From the NCBI RefSeq assembly GCF_000797445.1, contig NZ_JSWF01000025.1, positions 186,001 to 250,000 on the forward strand: a DNA stretch of 64,000 nucleotides. The letters run 5' to 3'. The stretch comes from Lacinutrix jangbogonensis. Its GTDB lineage: Bacteria > Bacteroidota > Bacteroidia > Flavobacteriales > Flavobacteriaceae. The notes under the pieces were generated by a model, which was given only the letters and a program-made list of their open reading frames with translations, was not told the DNA's origin and did not search any database. This document shows positions 52,856-62,324 of the stretch, one piece after another; within the stretch, counting starts at the first letter, position 1, and every line of letters begins with the position of its first letter. The translations under genes and the position numbers were made by a program.

Positions 52856-53590
52856 ATGCACATATTAAGACTTCTTTTTCTATTGTTTTTTGTCAGTAAT
52901 ATTGGCTTCTCTCAGGATAACACTATCCTTGATGATAACACTGCGCCTTATTACCAAAAACAAGACATTAGTAAAGATGATCTTAAAAAATACAGCAATA
53001 AAGACGCTTTTAATTACCAAGAGGAAATAGCAGATGAAGATTCGGCTTGGGCAAAATTTAAACGCTGGGTAAAAAGTATACTGATAAGGTTATTCTCTTT
53101 TCTATTTGGCGTAGATGCCGCAACAGGAATTCTATGGTTTATTTTAAGAGTACTGCCCTTTATACTTTTAGGCGTTTTAGTGTTTCTACTCATCCGCTTT
53201 TTTCTAAAAGTGAATAGTAGAAATCTAATGTATGGGGAACAGAAAAAGTCGAAAATTTCATTTACAGACGAAGAGCAAATTATTAAAAACGAAGATATAA
53301 ATGCACTTATAACTGAAGCTGTAAAACAAAAAGACTACAGGTTAGCTATTAGATATTACTATTTACTTGCTATAAAAGAACTCTCAGAAAACAACATAAT
53401 AGACTGGGAACAACAAAAAACTAACGAAGACTATATTAAAGAGATAAAAGCGAATACTTTGCAAACACAATTCGAAAAAATCACTAGAATCTACGATTAT
53501 GTTTGGTATGGTGAATTTGAAGTTGATGCTCCAAAATTCGAAAATTTAAAACTAGATTTCATGAACCTAAATAAACAAGTAAAAAACTAA
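52856..53590 (+). CDS. DUF4129-domain membrane protein
   Basis: A 244-residue protein with a signal-like N terminus (SNIGFSQ), one strong membrane helix near residues 97-118, and a cytoplasmic DUF4129 domain with ALITEAVKQKDYRLAIRYYY and ending TRIYDYVWYGEFEVD. DUF4129 proteins occur beside DUF4350 and MoxR genes in Bacteroidota. The role in the complex is not known. Confidence 0.87.
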   Translation: MHILRLLFLLFFVSNIGFSQDNTILDDNTAPYYQKQDISKDDLKKYSNKDAFNYQEEIADEDSAWAKFKRWVKSILIRLFSFLFGVDAATGILWFILRVLPFILLGVLVFLLIRFFLKVNSRNLMYGEQKKSKISFTDEEQIIKNEDINALITEAVKQKDYRLAIRYYYLLAIKELSENNIIDWEQQKTNEDYIKEIKANTLQTQFEKITRIYDYVWYGEFEVDAPKFENLKLDFMNLNKQVKN

Positions 53591-53591
53591 T

Positions 53592-54824
53592 TTGGATAGC
53601 AAAGGCAAAATATACATTATGCTAACAGCTTTGGTTGTTGTACTTATTATTGTTTTAGAATATAATAAACCACAAGAGTTAAACTGGTTCCCTAGTTATG
53701 CCAAATACCATAAAATTCCTTTTGGGTCTTATGTTTTTCATGAACAATTAGAACGTGCTTTTACAGAAGATAACATCATAGATTTAGAACGTCCTCCTTT
53801 TGAAGTTTTGGGTAATGCTGATGAAATTAATGGAACGTATTTCTTTCTTAATGGAGAAGTACAATTCGATAAGTCAGAATTGGATAGATTATTAGAATGG
53901 ACTGCAAAAGGGAATACACTTGCTATAGCGTCGTCTAGTATTTCAGAAAAGCTTTTAGACACCTTAAGTTTAGAGACTTCAATTATTAGCAATTTCAATA
54001 ATTTCGATAATATTTTTAATCTTAAGCTTAAAAATAATAGTTTAGAAAACGAAAAAACACACAGTTTTAAAAAAGCAAATTTTCTTAAATATTTTTCAAC
54101 TATAGACTCTACAAACACGAAAGTTGTTGCTACAATTTCTAATGCTTCAAAAAACGATTCTATTCAAGAAAAACAGCATATAAACGTTATAAAACAGTCC
54201 TTTGGAAAAGGAGAAATTATACTAAATTTATTTCCGCAGGCCTATACCAATTATTTCATATTAGAAGATAATAATAAAGATTATACAGCAGGTTTACTCT
54301 CTTATTTAAATCCAGAACAACCAATTTATTTTGACACTTATTACAAGTCTGGAAAAAAAATAGCGATGTCTCCTCTTAATGTTTTTCTAAAAACTAAAGC
54401 GTTGCGTTGGGCTTATTACATTATGCTCATTGGAGCTTTATTTTATATCATTTTCGATGGCAAACGCAAGCAACGCGCTATTGCTATTATAGACCCTTTA
54501 AAAAATCAAACCTTAGATTTTACGCGAACGATTGCAAACATGTATTACGAAAGCGGGAAACACAATGATATAGCGCAACATAAAATACAGCATTTTTTAG
54601 AGTATATTAGAACACATTTAAACTTAAACACGAATACCATAGACGACACGTTTCTAAGAAACTTATCTTCTCGAAGTAACAATACAATAGAAGACACCAA
54701 AACGTTGTTTACAACAATAAAGGCAGTATCTAACAACACTAAAATAACAAAAGAAGCCTTAGAAAAGCTAAACGCTTCCATAGAAACCTATAAATCCAAC
54801 AACATATGGAAAACCAAGATTTAG
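53592..54824 (+). CDS. DUF4350-domain protein
   Basis: A 410-residue protein with a TTG start 1 bp after the DUF4129 stop. A first membrane helix (IMLTALVVVLIIVLEYN) leads to a periplasmic GATase-like DUF4350 domain (FGSYVFHEQLERAF, TYFFLNGEVQFDKSELDRLL). A second helix (LRWAYYIMLIGALFYIIFDG) is followed by a cytoplasmic helical tail. It overlaps the MoxR gene by 19 bp, so the two are coupled. Confidence 0.87.
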   Translation: MDSKGKIYIMLTALVVVLIIVLEYNKPQELNWFPSYAKYHKIPFGSYVFHEQLERAFTEDNIIDLERPPFEVLGNADEINGTYFFLNGEVQFDKSELDRLLEWTAKGNTLAIASSSISEKLLDTLSLETSIISNFNNFDNIFNLKLKNNSLENEKTHSFKKANFLKYFSTIDSTNTKVVATISNASKNDSIQEKQHINVIKQSFGKGEIILNLFPQAYTNYFILEDNNKDYTAGLLSYLNPEQPIYFDTYYKSGKKIAMSPLNVFLKTKALRWAYYIMLIGALFYIIFDGKRKQRAIAIIDPLKNQTLDFTRTIANMYYESGKHNDIAQHKIQHFLEYIRTHLNLNTNTIDDTFLRNLSSRSNNTIEDTKTLFTTIKAVSNNTKITKEALEKLNASIETYKSNNIWKTKI

Positions 54825-55789
54825 AGTTTAATAACAGAATTCCTTTAGAGGATTTAAAAAATGCTGTAGAAGCGATAAAAGCAGAGCTAGGCAAAGTAAT
54901 TATTGGGCAACAAGAGTTTATAGAATTATTAATTGTTGCACTTTTAGCAGATGGACACGTGCTTATTGAAGGCGTTCCTGGGATTGCTAAAACAATTACA
55001 GCGAAGTTATTTGCAAAGGTATTGAAAACCGATTTTAGCAGAATTCAATTTACGCCAGATTTAATGCCTAGTGATGTACTGGGAACATCTGTGTTAAATA
55101 TGAAATCTTCAGAGTTTGAATTTCATAAAGGCCCCATTTTCTCCAATGTTGTTTTAATAGATGAAATAAACCGTGCGCCTGCAAAAACACAAGCGGCTTT
55201 ATTTGAAACTATGGAAGAACGACAAGCCACAGTAGATGGAACAACCTACCCTTTTGAAGCGCCTTTTATGGTTTTAGCAACGCAAAACCCAATAGATCAA
55301 GAAGGTACTTACGCTTTACCTGAAGCACAATTAGACCGTTTTATTTTTAAAATAAAAGTAGATTACCCAAGTCTTGAAGACGAAATAAAAATTATACAAA
55401 CACACCACGAACGTAAAGGACAAAAACCACAAACGTTAATTCAGCCCATTTTAGATGCTAAAGATTTAGCAGATTATAAAGCCAAAATACAATCTGTTTT
55501 AGTTGAAGAAAAAATAATAAAATACATCGCAGAGCTAGTTTCTAAAACCAGAAATCATCCGCATTTATATTTAGGCGGTTCACCAAGAGCATCTATTTCA
55601 ATACTAAATACTTCTAAGGCATTCGCAGCTATAAGCGGAAGAGATTTTGTAATTCCTGAGGATGTAAAGAGAACCTTAAAACCAATTCTAAACCATAGAA
55701 TTATTTTAACTCCAGAACGTGAAATGGAAGGTATGACCACTGAGAATGTTATTGAAATGATTATGCAATCTGTTGAGGTACCGAGATAA
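54806..55789 (+). CDS. MoxR-family AAA ATPase
   Basis: A 327-residue AAA+ protein. Walker A is EGVPGIAKTITAK, Walker B is VVLIDEINRAPAKTQAAL, sensor 1 is FMVLATQNP, and the arginine region is PEAQLDRFIFK. The MoxR-specific GGSPRASISIL motif is near residue 260. It works as a chaperone, typically with DUF58 or VWA partners; the DUF58 gene follows after 79 bp. Confidence 0.95.
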   Translation: MENQDLEFNNRIPLEDLKNAVEAIKAELGKVIIGQQEFIELLIVALLADGHVLIEGVPGIAKTITAKLFAKVLKTDFSRIQFTPDLMPSDVLGTSVLNMKSSEFEFHKGPIFSNVVLIDEINRAPAKTQAALFETMEERQATVDGTTYPFEAPFMVLATQNPIDQEGTYALPEAQLDRFIFKIKVDYPSLEDEIKIIQTHHERKGQKPQTLIQPILDAKDLADYKAKIQSVLVEEKIIKYIAELVSKTRNHPHLYLGGSPRASISILNTSKAFAAISGRDFVIPEDVKRTLKPILNHRIILTPEREMEGMTTENVIEMIMQSVEVPR

Positions 55790-55868
55790 CTAATAATTCA
55801 AAAAAAAACAATGAAATCCAAGAGTAAATAAACTATTAATTTTTAGTTTTTAACGCTTTACTATAGTT

Positions 55869-57200
55869 ATGAAATTCATTAAATCTCTATACTTACACGA
55901 TGGCTTTTATGTCTATATGGCAAGTGCTTCGACATGCTTTTTATTATCATATTGGCTTCCAATATTGTATCCAATAGCCTGGATAATAACAACTGTAATA
56001 GTGGTATTATTTTTTATGGATTTACTACTGCTCTACCGCTTTAAAGACCCCATTAAGGCAAGACGTTTATTACCTGAAAAGTTTTCGAATAGCGACGAAA
56101 ATCCTGTTCCCATAACCATTACTAATAGTTATCCTTTTAAAACAGGGATTTCCGTTATAGACGAATTACCAATTCAGTTTCAAAAAAGAGATTTTGATTA
56201 TAACATAACGCTCCAACCTAACGAAATTCACGATTTTAGTTATAACGTGAGACCCGTAGAACGTGGTGAATATTACTTTGGGTCTCTAAATATCTTTTGC
56301 TCATCAGCTTTAAAAATTGTAAAACGAAAATTTAAGTTCCAAAACGAACAAATGGTTGCTGTATATCCTTCATTTATACAAATGCAGAAATACGATTTTC
56401 TTGCCATGAGTAATAATTTAACGGAATTTGGATTGAAGAAAATTCGTAGAATTGGTAACACATCAGAATTCGAACAGATCAAAAATTACGTTAAAGGCGA
56501 TGATTTTAGAACCGTAAATTGGAAAGCCACTGCCAAAACTGGAAAATTAATGGTAAACCAATTTCAAGACGAAAAATCTCAACCCATCTACTCGATTATA
56601 GATACAGGTCGTGTTATGAAAATGCCTTTTAATGGTTTAAAATTACTGGACTATGCTATAAACTCTACTTTAGCTTTTAGTAATGTTGCATTAAAAAAAC
56701 ATGATAAAGTTGGGATGCTAACCTTTTCGAAAACAGTAGATTCTTTTTTACCTGCAATACAAAAACTAACCTATCTCAATACAATCTTAGAACGCTTATA
56801 CAATATAGAAACCCAGTATACAGATAGTGATTATGGTATTTTATATGCGCAAATAAAACGTAAAGTTACACACAGAAGTTTACTTTTATTATATACTAAT
56901 TTCGAGCATATTAGTGCTCTAAAAAGGCAATTACCATACTTACAAGCCATTTCTAAAAAGCATTTATTAGTTGTAGTACTTTTTGAAAACACAGAGTTAG
57001 ATGAACTAATCTCCCAAGATGCTGAAGATTTACAAGCTATTTACCATAAAACAATTGCCGAGAAATTCTCATTTGAAAAACGATTAATGGTTAAAGAACT
57101 TCAAAAATATGGTATTCAAAGTATTTTAACTGCTCCCGAAAAACTAAGTATTAATACTATAAACAAATATCTAGAAATTAAAGCCAGAGGTTTGTTGTAA
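55869..57200 (+). CDS. DUF58-domain protein (VWA-like), MoxR partner
   Basis: A 443-residue protein with two N-terminal membrane helices. A beta domain follows, then DUF58 with the signature RIGNTSEFEQIKNYVKGDDF and RTVNWKATAKTGKLMVNQFQ. Its VWA-like MIDAS region is changed to IIDTGRVM. It closes the six-gene MoxR cluster. No BatA, BatB or BatD gene is present after it. Confidence 0.93.
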   Translation: MKFIKSLYLHDGFYVYMASASTCFLLSYWLPILYPIAWIITTVIVVLFFMDLLLLYRFKDPIKARRLLPEKFSNSDENPVPITITNSYPFKTGISVIDELPIQFQKRDFDYNITLQPNEIHDFSYNVRPVERGEYYFGSLNIFCSSALKIVKRKFKFQNEQMVAVYPSFIQMQKYDFLAMSNNLTEFGLKKIRRIGNTSEFEQIKNYVKGDDFRTVNWKATAKTGKLMVNQFQDEKSQPIYSIIDTGRVMKMPFNGLKLLDYAINSTLAFSNVALKKHDKVGMLTFSKTVDSFLPAIQKLTYLNTILERLYNIETQYTDSDYGILYAQIKRKVTHRSLLLLYTNFEHISALKRQLPYLQAISKKHLLVVVLFENTELDELISQDAEDLQAIYHKTIAEKFSFEKRLMVKELQKYGIQSILTAPEKLSINTINKYLEIKARGLL

Positions 57201-57369
57201 TTATATAGGTTAACCAAATGCATCTTAGTTTAAGATATCGCTATATAGATGTTTTTATTACTAATTAACAATTGGTCTACTAAAATTGACATTTCGGTTA
57301 CTTGCATTAGAATGTGCTTTAGTTATGTTGGTTATTTGAACCATCATTAACACTATAACACTTATAATT

Positions 57370-57789
57370 ATGAAAACTATTGCAATTACATTCGCCATTC
57401 TTATCTCTTCTATATTTTCTTTTGCGCAAGAGAAAACCAACTACAACATTACAGTTACTGTAAATAACGTTAAAAACGACACTGGAAAAGTGATGTTAAC
57501 ACTTCATACTAAAAACACATTTCTTGTTGCTGATGGCATCCAGAGTATTGAAACAACAATTAAAGAAGGAAAGATTAAAGCCACTTTTAAAGACGTAACT
57601 CCGGGAACTTATGCCATTTTAATACTCCATGATGAAAATGAGAACAAAAAAATGGACTTCGACACCAACAAAATGACACTTGAAGATTATGCTATGTCTA
57701 ACAATCCTTTAAGTTATGGTCCACCGCAATATAGTGATGCAAAATTCGAAGTACTAAACCAAGATTTAGAAATGCAGATTAGATTTTAA
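57370..57789 (+). CDS. Secreted DUF2141 protein
   Basis: A 139-residue protein with a signal peptide (ending IFSFAQ). The remainder matches DUF2141: ITVTVNNVKNDTGKVMLTLH, FKDVTPGTYAILILHDENEN, and MSNNPLSYGPPQYSDAKF. It is a small beta-sandwich of unknown role. A 16-bp perfect terminator stem separates it from the convergent dps gene. Confidence 0.9.
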   Translation: MKTIAITFAILISSIFSFAQEKTNYNITVTVNNVKNDTGKVMLTLHTKNTFLVADGIQSIETTIKEGKIKATFKDVTPGTYAILILHDENENKKMDFDTNKMTLEDYAMSNNPLSYGPPQYSDAKFEVLNQDLEMQIRF

Positions 57790-57814
57790 CAAACCAATCA
57801 ACCAACACTTATAA

Positions 57815-57850
57815 ATAAACACAGGCGACCAAATGGTCGCCTGTGTTTAT
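57815..57850. terminator. Bidirectional terminator between DUF2141 and dps genes
   Basis: Arms of 16 bases (57815-57830 and 57835-57850; ATAAACACAGGCGACC and its exact complement) enclose an AAAT loop. The stem is perfect and serves both convergent genes. Confidence 0.9.
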
Positions 57851-57869
57851 TTTATACCATTAAGTTTTA

Positions 57870-58349
57870 CTATACACTTTCACCTAACCAAGCATTCATC
57901 ATCCAAACGGTTTTTTCTTGTTGGGTAATAAAATCGCTCATCATAGAATTAGTACCTTCATCGTTAGCATCTCCAGATTTAATTAAAATTTGTCGCTCTA
58001 GTTTTAATAATTCTGTTAATGAACTTACGATTAATTGAACTGCATCAACATCTTTAGACACATTTTTACCAACCGGTACTTTTGCAGTTTTAAGGTAATC
58101 ATCAAATGTATGCAAAGGTGTTTCGCCTAAAGTAAGCACACGTTCTGCTAGCTCATCTACTTTTATATTCGCATCAGTATAAAGCTCTTCAAATTTAACA
58201 TGTAAGTCAAAAAAATTCTTTCCTCTAATGTTCCAATGAATACCTCTTAGATTCTGATAATACGTTTGAAAATTTGCTAATAAACCGTTTAAATCCTTTG
58301 CTATATCTTTCGTTTTGTTTGTATCTAATCCTAATATATTTAATGTCAT
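57870..58349 (-). CDS. dps: Dps-family DNA-binding ferritin-like protein
   Basis: A 159-residue protein of usual Dps length. The ferroxidase region is LRGIHWNIRGKNFFDLHVKF followed by EELY, with the histidines, aspartate and glutamate of the inter-subunit iron site. It stores iron and protects DNA from peroxide. The gene is divergent from oxyR, 114 bp away, and peroxide induction through OxyR is the obvious prediction. Confidence 0.95.
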   Translation of the reverse strand: MTLNILGLDTNKTKDIAKDLNGLLANFQTYYQNLRGIHWNIRGKNFFDLHVKFEELYTDANIKVDELAERVLTLGETPLHTFDDYLKTAKVPVGKNVSKDVDAVQLIVSSLTELLKLERQILIKSGDANDEGTNSMMSDFITQQEKTVWMMNAWLGESV

Positions 58350-58382
58350 ATCCTTTATTTTAATACTGATTAATTATTACTT

Positions 58383-58390
58383 CAAAGGTA
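58383..58390 (-). promoter_or_regulatory. -7 box of the dps promoter
   Basis: On the minus strand TACCTTTG is a perfect TAnnTTTG box, 33 bp before the dps start. There is no TTG at about 19 bp upstream, as expected if an activator such as OxyR is needed. Confidence 0.6.
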
Positions 58391-58463
58391 AACTGAAATT
58401 AAATGTTAATTGTAATAGTTTTTATTGATAGATTTTATATTTTTATAGTTTAAAACTATATAG

Positions 58464-59402
58464 ATGACAATCACACAATTAACATACGTTCTTGCCGTAG
58501 CAGAACAACAGAATTTTACAAAAGCAGCAGAAAAGTGTTTTGTAACGCAGCCTACATTAAGTATGCAAATTCAGAAACTAGAAGACCAACTAGACATTCT
58601 AATTTTTGATAGAAGCAAAAAACCTATTGAATTAACAGATGTTGGCAGAAAAATAGTAAGCCAAGCAAGGAATATTGTAAACGAGTCCAATAGAATACAA
58701 GATATTGTAGACCAGCAAAAAGGATTTATAGGAGGTGAGTTTAGATTGGGGATTATTCCCACAATAATGCCTACGTTATTACCAATGTTTCTAAAATCTT
58801 TTATTAAAAAGTATCCAAAAGTAAAACTTAAAATTGAGGAGCTTACTACCGAGGAAATAATCAGTAGAATTAATGATGGCCATTTAGATGCCGCCATTGC
58901 AGCAACGCCTCTAGAAAACGATTCAATTAAAGAGCGTGTGCTGTATTTCGAGCCTTTTATGGCTTATATTCCACAAAGTCATCGCTTAAGTAGTAAAAAA
59001 ACAATAAGCACAGACGATTTAGATATAGAAGATATGCTATTACTTGAAGATGGCCATTGTTTTAGAGATGGCGTTATTAATTTATGTCGTGTGTTTAAAG
59101 ATCAAAACGATGAGAATTTTCAGCTTGAAAGTGGCAGTATAGAAACGTTGATAAAACTATCTAATGAAGGCTTGGGTATGACCTTATTACCCTATCTACA
59201 TACATTAGATATTAACGAGAAAACAAGAAATAATTTAAAAGAATTTAATGCACCCTCTCCAGCTCGAGAAGTCAGTATTATTTATCATAAAAGCGAATTA
59301 AAAATGCAAATTATAGAAGCGCTACAAGATGTTATTTCTGGGATTATAAGAGGTGCAATAGCATTTCAAAATGTGCAGATAATAAGTCCATTGGCAAAAT
59401 AG
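58464..59402 (+). CDS. oxyR: OxyR hydrogen-peroxide-sensing regulator
   Basis: A 312-residue LysR-family regulator. The N-terminal helix-turn-helix is FTKAAEKCFVTQPTLSMQIQ. The effector domain holds the redox pair in LLEDGHCFRDGVINLC; by direct count these are Cys199 and Cys208, the same numbers as in E. coli OxyR. Oxidation links the two and activates transcription. It is divergent from dps, its likely target, and a terminator follows its stop. Confidence 0.95.
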   Translation: MTITQLTYVLAVAEQQNFTKAAEKCFVTQPTLSMQIQKLEDQLDILIFDRSKKPIELTDVGRKIVSQARNIVNESNRIQDIVDQQKGFIGGEFRLGIIPTIMPTLLPMFLKSFIKKYPKVKLKIEELTTEEIISRINDGHLDAAIAATPLENDSIKERVLYFEPFMAYIPQSHRLSSKKTISTDDLDIEDMLLLEDGHCFRDGVINLCRVFKDQNDENFQLESGSIETLIKLSNEGLGMTLLPYLHTLDINEKTRNNLKEFNAPSPAREVSIIYHKSELKMQIIEALQDVISGIIRGAIAFQNVQIISPLAK

Positions 59403-59410
59403 TTTAAAAT

Positions 59411-59440
59411 AAAAAAAGTGACTTTTCAGTCACTTTTTTT
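59411..59440. terminator. Terminator after oxyR
   Basis: A 13-bp stem built on AGTGACT and AGTCACT, flanked by A and T runs, with a TTTC loop. It overlaps the stop codon of the small gene on the other strand and can act in both directions. Confidence 0.85.
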
Positions 59441-59637
59441 TATGCTTTTAAATAGATTAGACATTTGTTTAGATCTGGATTTTTGTTCACTAAGGACTGA
59501 ATAAAAATCTTAAGTTCTTCAATTTCATATGGTAATAATCGCTGAAGTGCTTTTTGAACCTCTTTACAAAACAAGTTAGTATCAAAACTAACTTTATTGA
59601 GTATTGTTTTAGTATACTCGAACATTGCTCTCGCCAT
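59440..59637 (-). CDS. Small conserved protein of unknown function
   Basis: A 65-residue protein. The pattern MFEYTKTILNKVSFDTNLFC and RLLPYEIEELKIFI is one I recognise as a conserved Bacteroidota hypothetical family. It is soluble and helical. The gene is alone, between the oxyR terminator and a 145-bp gap before the TIGR00266 gene. The role is unknown. Confidence 0.75.
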   Translation of the reverse strand: MARAMFEYTKTILNKVSFDTNLFCKEVQKALQRLLPYEIEELKIFIQSLVNKNPDLNKCLIYLKA

Positions 59638-59782
59638 AATTAGTAATAGGATTTAGTTAAAAAAAAAGTAATTATCAAGAATAGGCAAGTGTTTTATTTG
59701 TGTTCAATAAATGTAGTGAAAATATCAATCCGAAAATTGTTTTACCCATAATTTAACAGTTAAAATAATCACAATTAATAGT

Positions 59783-60580
59783 TTAAAATTTATTATCGCC
59801 ATCTATAAAATTCCCTAAACCACCTAAAATACTACCCTCGCCCTTACTATTACCTCCTTTAGGCAAACTTGCCAAAACACGACCTGCTAATCTACTAAAT
59901 GGCAACGATTGAATATAAACAGTTCCAGGACCTTGTAATTTTGCGAAAAATAGGCCTTCTCCTCCAAATACAGTATTCTTAATACCTCCAACAAATTCAA
60001 TGTCATAGTTTACGCTTTGGGTAAAACCAATAATACAGCCAGTATCTACACGTAAAGTTTCTCCTGCTTTAAGTTCTTTTTTGGCTGTAGTACCACCAGC
60101 GTGAACAAAAGCCATTCCATCACCTTCCAATTTTTGCATAATAAAGCCTTCACCTCCAAAAAGTCCGCGCCCAAGTTTTTTATTAAACTCAATACCAACA
60201 CTTACTCCTTTTGCAGCGCACAAAAAAGCATCTTTTTGACAAATAAATTTACCATTAAACTGAGTTAAATCTATTGGGATAATTTTCCCAGGATATGGCG
60301 ATGCAAAAGAAACGTTTCTTTTACCGTCCAGAACGTTGTAAAAGGCTGTCATAAATAAACTTTCACCGGTTAATATGCGCTTTCCAGCACCAAGAATTTT
60401 ACCAAGAAAACTTTCATCTTTTCTAGAGCCATCACCAAAAATGGTTTCCATTTTAATACCATCGTCCATCATCATAAAACTCCCGGATTCTGCAACAACA
60501 CCTTCATTAGGATCGAGTTCTATCTCTACATATTGCATTTCTTCTCCGTAAATTCTGTAATCTATTTCGTGCGCTGACAT
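59783..60580 (-). CDS. TIGR00266/AIM24-family protein
   Basis: A 265-residue protein made of glycine-rich beta repeats. The family strings are [20 protein letters not shown], the [17 protein letters not shown] block, and [15 protein letters not shown]-type residues ([18 protein letters not shown]). It ends with a glycine-rich tail. Related yeast AIM24 is mitochondrial; the bacterial function is unknown. Confidence 0.9.
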   Translation of the reverse strand: MSAHEIDYRIYGEEMQYVEIELDPNEGVVAESGSFMMMDDGIKMETIFGDGSRKDESFLGKILGAGKRILTGESLFMTAFYNVLDGKRNVSFASPYPGKIIPIDLTQFNGKFICQKDAFLCAAKGVSVGIEFNKKLGRGLFGGEGFIMQKLEGDGMAFVHAGGTTAKKELKAGETLRVDTGCIIGFTQSVNYDIEFVGGIKNTVFGGEGLFFAKLQGPGTVYIQSLPFSRLAGRVLASLPKGGNSKGEGSILGGLGNFIDGDNKF

Positions 60581-60712
60581 ATTTATATGGTTTTAATTAC
60601 ACCTATAAGTAACGGTTTTATTTAAAGCGTTACATGTTTTTATTACTTTTTAAGGTGAAATACTCTAGTGTTTCTAAAAACGCTAAACCTTTTAGATCAA
60701 ACCTTTCGATTA

Positions 60713-60835
60713 TTACTCAATTAAAACACAATTCCCATCAACAGAAATAAGGAACACAATCAATATGAGGGTGTAGAACAAATATTTTAAATTTTGACGA
60801 TAGCGTTTTAAAATCGGCCTCAAGTTCAAATTCAT
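60713..60835 (-). CDS. Possible 40-residue single-helix membrane protein
   Basis: From an ATG at 60835 a 40-residue peptide is encoded, with a basic start (MNLNLRPILKRYRQNLK) and one hydrophobic helix (YLFYTLILIVFLISV). It begins 16 bp after the DUF4442 stop on the same strand. Length and composition fit small membrane proteins, but no conservation can be checked here. Confidence 0.35.
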   Translation of the reverse strand: MNLNLRPILKRYRQNLKYLFYTLILIVFLISVDGNCVLIE

Positions 60836-60851
60836 TTTTAATGTCAACTTC

Positions 60852-61328
60852 TTATCCCTTAACTTTAACAGACCACTCAAAATTAAAAGTAGAAACAATT
60901 ATTCCATCTTCATTTTTCCCAATCGATTGCATCCAGAAAGCATATCCTTCTCCCGTTTCGATAGATTTGTTTAATGCATCGTCAATAAGATGTCCATCTT
61001 TACATTCAAAAGTTATTCTACCAGTTGCTTTTTTGGTAAAAGAAGCATTGTTATTGGTTACCAACATAGATACTTTTTTACCACTTTCTTTAATTTTCAT
61101 TAAAACCAAAGCACCGGTTGCTAACTCTGCAGCCATACCTTGAACTGCCCAAAACATGGATTTAAATGGATTTTGATTAATCCATCTGTGCTTTACTTTA
61201 ACTGAGCATGAGTCTTTTGTAATATCTGTAACTCGCACTCCCAATATATAAACTGAAGGAAGCTTAAGCATGTTGAACATATTGATTTTTCTAGGTGTGA
61301 GCTTCATTATTTGTATATTTTTTATCAA
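60852..61328 (-). CDS. DUF4442 (hotdog-fold) protein
   Basis: A 158-residue protein. DUF4442 is recognised by NMLKLPSVYILGVRVTDITK, the helix FKSMFWAVQGMAAELATGAL, and the closing beta strands. The fold is that of thioesterases such as PaaI, and an acyl-CoA thioester substrate is possible but unproven. It is the first gene of a short leftward unit. Confidence 0.85.
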   Translation of the reverse strand: MIKNIQIMKLTPRKINMFNMLKLPSVYILGVRVTDITKDSCSVKVKHRWINQNPFKSMFWAVQGMAAELATGALVLMKIKESGKKVSMLVTNNNASFTKKATGRITFECKDGHLIDDALNKSIETGEGYAFWMQSIGKNEDGIIVSTFNFEWSVKVKG

Positions 61329-61414
61329 AATTATTAAAAATAACTGACATTACAATATGTTAATTTTTTGTTAAATTCTAGTACTATGTGTTACATAATA
61401 CCTTTTTAAAGACA

Positions 61415-61422
61415 TATATTTG
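61415..61422 (+). promoter_or_regulatory. -7 box before the DUF4870 gene
   Basis: TATATTTG fits TAnnTTTG, 28 bp before the ATG at 61450. The overlap with a potential TTG start at 61420 argues that the ATG is the true start. Confidence 0.45.
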
Positions 61423-61449
61423 TATAAGCAACTATTATATACTTTTAAC

Positions 61450-61896
61450 ATGGAAGAAAAAAATCACACAAATATTGCCACCTTTATACACTTATCTACC
61501 TTTTCAAGGTTTATTATTCCTTTTGGAAACTTTTTAGGGCCTTTAATATTATGGGTAATAAATAAGGATAAATCTCAATTTATTGATGAGAATGGTAAGC
61601 AAGCAATTAACTTTCAAATAAGCATATTAATTTATTCTTTGGTTATTGGATTAATAACCATTCCGTTTTTTGCCTTTAGTATATTTAATGGTTTTGACTT
61701 TATGGATTTTGATCTTTTTAATAGTATTCATTTAAACATAAGCAAACCTTCTCCTCTATTTTATATTGGAGGTTCTTTAGGATTCTTAGCTGTTATTGGT
61801 TTTATATTAGAAATCGTTTTTATAGTAAAAGCAAGTTTAAGAGCTAGAGATGGAGAAATTTACGATTACCCTTTAAGTATAAAGTTTTTAAAATAA
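61450..61896 (+). CDS. DUF4870-domain membrane protein
   Basis: A 148-residue protein from the ATG at 61450. It shows the Tic20-like DUF4870 pattern: HLSTFSRFIIPFGNFLGPLI, LWVINKDKSQFIDENGKQAI, and three further helices. It is commonly encoded with PadR and PspC genes in Bacteroidota, as here. The function is unknown. Confidence 0.88.
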   Translation: MEEKNHTNIATFIHLSTFSRFIIPFGNFLGPLILWVINKDKSQFIDENGKQAINFQISILIYSLVIGLITIPFFAFSIFNGFDFMDFDLFNSIHLNISKPSPLFYIGGSLGFLAVIGFILEIVFIVKASLRARDGEIYDYPLSIKFLK

Positions 61897-61899
61897 TTT

Positions 61900-61920
61900 A
61901 AACTGAAATAGTTTCAGTTT
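61900..61920. promoter_or_regulatory. Inverted repeat before the PadR gene
   Basis: AAACTGAAA-TAG-TTTCAGTTT is a perfect 9-bp inverted repeat just after the DUF4870 stop and 60 bp before the PadR start. It could be a weak terminator or the PadR operator. Confidence 0.45.
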
Positions 61921-61944
61921 CACAAATAATCAATCAATCAAAAA

Positions 61945-61983
61945 ATGAACAGTTTAACAACATTAAATCGCATGACAATATGA
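61945..61983 (+). CDS. Possible 12-codon leader ORF overlapping padR
   Basis: An ORF encoding MNSLTTLNRMTI ends in a TGA that overlaps the PadR ATG (ATGA). It could couple translation into the PadR gene. It is too short to judge further. Confidence 0.25.
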   Translation: MNSLTTLNRMTI

Positions 61984-62324
61984 AGATAGAAAACACAAAA
62001 GCACAAATGCGTAAAGGTGTTTTAGAGTATTGCATTTTATCAGTCTTAAAAGACAATGATGCATACGTTGCCGAAATTTTAGGCACACTAAAAGACGCTA
62101 AGTTGCTTGTAGTAGAAGGTACAATTTACCCACTACTTACAAGACTGAAAAACGCAGGACTTCTTAACTATCGTTGGGAAGAAAGTACCTCTGGACCACC
62201 AAGAAAGTATTACGGATTAACAGAAACAGGACAATTGTTTCTAAAAGAATTAACTAAAACTTGGGACGAATTACAAACAGCAGTTAACATTGTAACACCC
62301 TCAAAAACCACAACAAATGAATAA
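61980..62324 (+). CDS. PadR-family transcriptional regulator
   Basis: A 114-residue winged-helix protein. The PadR pattern is RKGVLEYCILSVLKDNDAYV, then LVVEGTIYPLLTRLKNAGLL and WEESTSGPPRKYYGLTETG. It overlaps the PspC gene by 8 bp, so they are coupled. It probably represses its own operon, with PspC as a target related to membrane stress. Confidence 0.92.
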   Translation: MKIENTKAQMRKGVLEYCILSVLKDNDAYVAEILGTLKDAKLLVVEGTIYPLLTRLKNAGLLNYRWEESTSGPPRKYYGLTETGQLFLKELTKTWDELQTAVNIVTPSKTTTNE

